Assembly (NCBI RefSeq): GCF_020781975.1 | Contig: NZ_JAJGNI010000016.1 | Span: 1 to 33,137, forward strand | Origin: Microbacterium schleiferi | GTDB taxonomy: Bacteria > Actinomycetota > Actinomycetes > Actinomycetales > Microbacteriaceae | DNA length: 33,137 bases | Reading direction: 5' to 3' | In this document: piece by piece, positions 30,850 to 33,137 of the stretch | Layout: each line of letters begins with the position of its first letter | Position numbering within the stretch: the first letter of the stretch is position 1 | Notes under the pieces: model-generated | The model's input: only the letters and a program-made list of their open reading frames with translations | Databases searched by the model: none | Told to the model about the DNA's origin: nothing | Position numbers and translations under genes: made by a program

Positions 30850-31791
30850 TCACTCGCCTCCCATCGCTGCGGAAGTATCGGCGCTCGCGGCGCCGTACAG
30901 GCGCAACACCGACTCTTCGAGGTCGGGCTCTTCGATCAGCAGCTCCGCCACGTGGAAACGGGCCAGTGCCTTCACGAGTGGGTCGATTTCACCCTCGATC
31001 GTGGCGTGCACGATCACCCGGTCATCCTGCGCGCGAACCTCGGGAGGCGCGGCCGGCGACAGCGGTGTGAGTGCGCCGCGGACCGCGTCGGGGTCGGCAT
31101 CCGTCATCACAGCCCGGATGCGGCGCACGGCGCCGAGCCGGAGCTCGTCGACAGCACCCGCCGCGACCATCCGGCCCTGGCTGAGCACCGCGACGTCGTC
31201 AGCTGCCTGCTGGATCTCGCTGAGGACATGAGAGCTCAGCAGGACAGTCTGGCCGTTGTGTCGGGCCTCCTGCACAAGCCCGAGGAACTCGCGCTGCATG
31301 AGGGGGTCCAGTCCGCTCGTCGGCTCGTCGAGGATGAGCAGCGGTGGCTCGTGCATGAATGCCTGGATGAGCCCGAGCTTCTGTTTGTTGCCCTTCGAGA
31401 GGGTGCGGACGGGACGGGACAGATCGCACGAGAGACGCTCGGCCAGCTGCTCGATCCGTCCCTGGCGCACCGGCCCCGAGACGCTCGCGTAGAAGTCGAG
31501 GAGACGTCGTCCGGTGGCGCGTCCCTCCATCCGCAACTCACCGGGGACGTAACCGATGCGTCGCCGGAGCGCGGCCCCGCCGGTTCGCGGATCAGTTCCC
31601 AGGACGCGGGCGGTGCCGCTGGTCGGCCGGATGATGTCGACCAGCATCCGGAGAGTCGTGGTCTTGCCGGCCCCGTTGGGGCCGATCAGGCCGAACACCG
31701 TGCCCTGAGTTACCGTGAGGGTGAGGCCGTGAAGGGCGGTGCGCCGCCCGTATTGCTTGCGCAGGTCGTTCAGTTCAATGGCAGGGGTCAT
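30850..31791 (-). CDS. ABC transporter ATP-binding protein (export type)
   Basis: The 313-aa ATPase resembles the DrrA/CcmA-like group of export ATPases. Walker A is GPNGAGKTTT (37-45), the signature is LSKGNKQKLGLIQ (131-140), Walker B is LLILDEPTSGLDP (151-163) and the switch histidine is in LLSSHVLSEI. After the ATPase core there is a C-terminal extension of about 90 residues, as in drug-export members. ATG 31791 follows AAAGGAG. It lies between the TetR gene (42 bases upstream) and the permease gene. Confidence 0.94.
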   Translation of the reverse strand: MTPAIELNDLRKQYGRRTALHGLTLTVTQGTVFGLIGPNGAGKTTTLRMLVDIIRPTSGTARVLGTDPRTGGAALRRRIGYVPGELRMEGRATGRRLLDFYASVSGPVRQGRIEQLAERLSCDLSRPVRTLSKGNKQKLGLIQAFMHEPPLLILDEPTSGLDPLMQREFLGLVQEARHNGQTVLLSSHVLSEIQQAADDVAVLSQGRMVAAGAVDELRLGAVRRIRAVMTDADPDAVRGALTPLSPAAPPEVRAQDDRVIVHATIEGEIDPLVKALARFHVAELLIEEPDLEESVLRLYGAASADTSAAMGGE

Positions 31792-31833
31792 CCCCTGCTC
31801 CTTTCGTCGCTGGAGTGTTGATGGATGCCGGGG

Positions 31834-32526
31834 TCAGCCGGCCAGCGGCGGGTCGGGATCCTGGTGCGGGTCGTTCTCACCTTTGCCCGAGGGCGGGCCG
31901 AGGGGTCGCGCCAGCGCGTCCTGCGCGGCGGTCAGCAGCCGGTCGTCCGCGTAGATGCCGTGGGTGTAGAGCTCCAGGAGTGGCAGGGTGAGCCGGCGAA
32001 GAAGCGCCTCGGTCAGGCCGTCCTCACCGAGGCTGCGAGCGAGCTGGCGGCGCAGCAGCACCGGGGCGAGGCCGTACAGCGTCACTGCGGTGACGGTCGC
32101 GTCCATGTCGGACTGTGGGCGCATCATCCCGGCCGCGGCCTGTTGCTCGAGCAGGTCGCGCGTCGCGGCGGCCAAGGAGTCGAACAGATCGTCTGCCGCC
32201 GCGGTGTCGGATGTCAGCATCCGGGACATGTAGTCCAGCAGCGGCTCATAGCGCTGGCGGTCAGCGAGGGCCTCCCGCATCATCGCTGACGCACCGCCAC
32301 CTGCGAGGCGCCCCTTGTCGGTGACCAGTGTCTGGACGACATGGGCGTCGCACTCTTCGCGCAGGCCTTCCTTCGAGCCGAAGTGGTGCACGATCAGAGC
32401 GGCACTGACGCCCGCCCGTTGTGCGATGTCGCGCAGGCTCGCTGCGTCGAAACCGCGCTCCGCGAAAGCCGCGATGGCCGCATCGCGGATCCGCTCTCGG
32501 GTCGAGGCGTCAGGCATTGAACGCAT
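31834..32526 (-). CDS. TetR-family regulator of the adjacent ABC exporter
   Basis: The 230-aa protein has the TetR helix-turn-helix at about residues 24-57: AFAERGFDAASLRDIAQRAGVSAALIVHHFGSKEGLREEC. The rest is a helical ligand-binding domain ending in a disordered, polar tail (GPPSGKGENDPHQDPDPP). ATG 32526 is chosen because TAACCT on the minus strand ends 7 bases before it. ATG 32517 and GTG 32544 are in-frame alternatives. A palindrome over the start suggests autoregulation. It is the first gene of the exporter operon. Confidence 0.9.
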   Translation of the reverse strand: MRSMPDASTRERIRDAAIAAFAERGFDAASLRDIAQRAGVSAALIVHHFGSKEGLREECDAHVVQTLVTDKGRLAGGGASAMMREALADRQRYEPLLDYMSRMLTSDTAAADDLFDSLAAATRDLLEQQAAAGMMRPQSDMDATVTAVTLYGLAPVLLRRQLARSLGEDGLTEALLRRLTLPLLELYTHGIYADDRLLTAAQDALARPLGPPSGKGENDPHQDPDPPLAG

Positions 32527-32539
32527 GTTCAACAGGTTA
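32517..32539 (-). promoter_or_regulatory. Putative TetR operator and -10 box at the regulator's start
   Basis: TTGAAC-GCAT-GTTCAA at 32517-32532 is a perfect 6-base-arm palindrome covering the start codon. TAACCT (minus strand, 32534-32539) is the likely -10. Further GTT/AAC half-sites continue to about 32550. Binding here would stop transcription of the regulator and exporter. Confidence 0.6.
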
Positions 32540-32672
32540 AACACTTGTTCAGTGTGCCGTCAAGGGGCGCCGGCCTCCGTTGCTGGCGTCTGGAGGATCA
32601 GGCCCGCCGACGCGAACTATGTCTGGTCAGGCCCAATCCCGCAAGCCCCTGGGAAGCGGCGAACAGGTCAGC

Positions 32673-32678
32673 TAATCT
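32673..32678 (+). promoter_or_regulatory. Putative -10 box (TAATCT) for the small helical protein gene
   Basis: TAATCT lies 47 bases before ATG 32726. A GAAAGGAG ribosome-binding site at 32713-32720 follows, so this gene has a normal leader. Confidence 0.45.
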
Positions 32679-32725
32679 CATCGATTGCGACGTGAGTACG
32701 CGCTCTGCAGACGAAAGGAGACCCC

Positions 32726-32920
32726 ATGGGATTCATGGACGATGCGAAAAAGAACCTCGCGGAGGCTGCGGAGAACACTGCCGACGCCATCCAGGACGGC
32801 GTCGACCGCGTCAAGGACAAGGCCGAAGAGATGTCGGCCGAAGCTGACGTCAAGAAGGCGGAGGCCGAACGCGACGCCATCAAGGCTCGCAACGACGTCA
32901 AGGAAGAAGCCCGAGACTGA
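32726..32920 (+). CDS. Small charged helical protein, unknown function
   Basis: The 64-aa protein is almost entirely a charged amphipathic helix (DDAKKNLAEAAENTADAIQDG, DRVKDKAEEMSAEADVKKAEAE). It has no cysteine or proline and no membrane segment. The composition resembles LEA-like or CsbD-like stress proteins, but this is similarity of composition only. ATG 32726 has a strong ribosome-binding site 5 bases upstream. It stands alone, divergent from the TetR gene. Confidence 0.75.
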   Translation: MGFMDDAKKNLAEAAENTADAIQDGVDRVKDKAEEMSAEADVKKAEAERDAIKARNDVKEEARD

Positions 32921-33137
32921 CGTCCCCCTGAACCCGAAGGCCCGCGCAGAGTACTGCGTGAGCCTTCGATGCTTTCGGCAGGTTCGCTTCCATCCGCCAC
33001 TCCACACGCCGCTGTGCGGCGCGCGGAGCCTCCGGCGGCGTGGGCCCACCCGCACGCGGCGATCGGTTCCTACGGCACCCACGCGAATGCCCTCCCGCAC
33101 GGCCTACGGCCGCACGTGAGGGCATTGGAGGGGCTGA
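32921..33137 (+). other. Hairpin-rich non-coding end of the window
   Basis: No gene is evident. CGCCGC-TGT-GCGGCG at 33007-33021 is a compact hairpin that could end the small gene's transcript. GTGGGCCCAC at 33039-33048 is a perfect palindrome. The largest is at 33086-33126: a near-perfect inverted repeat of 19-base arms (AATGCCCTC...GAGGGCATT, 16 of 19 paired) around a TAC loop. It looks like a strong terminator, perhaps for a gene beyond the window. Confidence 0.55.

Overview
The window is high-GC DNA whose gene content and style point to an actinobacterium, most likely a member of the Microbacteriaceae such as Microbacterium. This is inferred from codon use (frequent GCATCC/GGATGC), many GTG starts, ATGA/GTGA gene overlaps, the actinobacterial type of the ribosomal proteins and HU, and many promoters with a TANNNT box 6-8 bases before the start codon, as expected for leaderless transcripts. 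It looks like ordinary chromosome: genes are tightly packed and I see no transposase, integrase, CRISPR array, rRNA or tRNA.

Layout. 0.2-2.3 kb: an aldo/keto reductase and two overlapping small membrane-protein genes. 2.3-4.3 kb (minus): adenylosuccinate lyase (purB) and a low-molecular-weight tyrosine phosphatase. 4.4-6.1 kb: a small WXG100-like helical protein overlapping a membrane-anchored alpha/beta hydrolase. 6.1-6.5 kb (minus): a holin-like membrane protein. 6.6-11.4 kb: a HisC-type aminotransferase, then E1-alpha, E1-beta and E2 of a branched-chain 2-oxoacid dehydrogenase. 11.4-17.9 kb: a zinc locus, znuA-znuC-znuB, then zur, a UPF0718 permease, a UPF0703 (TIGR03943) protein and a membrane-anchored propeller-like protein. 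17.9-19.5 kb: a 3-methyladenine DNA glycosylase and the zinc-independent ribosomal proteins L28, L33 and S14. 19.8-22.2 kb: HU and a CopD/CtaG fusion. 22.2-24.7 kb: a divergent pair, an unknown membrane-anchored protein and a PIF1-like helicase. 24.8-25.8 kb (minus): heme oxygenase and a DUF2470 protein. 25.9-28.1 kb: a lipoprotein of the serine beta-lactamase fold that has lost its catalytic residues, and an EamA transporter. 28.1-30.0 kb: divergent nucleoside hydrolase and ribokinase. 30.0-32.5 kb (minus): TetR regulator, ABC ATPase and ABC permease. 32.7-32.9 kb: a small charged helical protein, followed by hairpin-rich DNA.

How the genes fit together. The middle of the window is a metal-homeostasis neighbourhood. 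znuA has a near-ideal promoter with a Zur-box-like palindrome over its -35 region, and zur follows the transporter. Next come the membrane pair UPF0718/UPF0703 and ribosomal proteins that lack zinc-binding cysteines. Heme oxygenase has a 19-bp DtxR/IdeR-type box between its -35 and -10, which suggests iron control. CopD/CtaG links to copper and cytochrome oxidase assembly. The nucleoside hydrolase and ribokinase together would turn nucleosides into base plus ribose-5-phosphate.

The points most worth a second look are: the zinc locus with its uncharacterised propeller-like protein; a strongly foldable ~130-nt leader before rpmB; three 34-bp tandem repeats that duplicate the end of rpsN; the catalytically dead beta-lactamase-fold lipoprotein; the WXG100-like/hydrolase pair; and mutually exclusive inverted repeats before the E2 gene.
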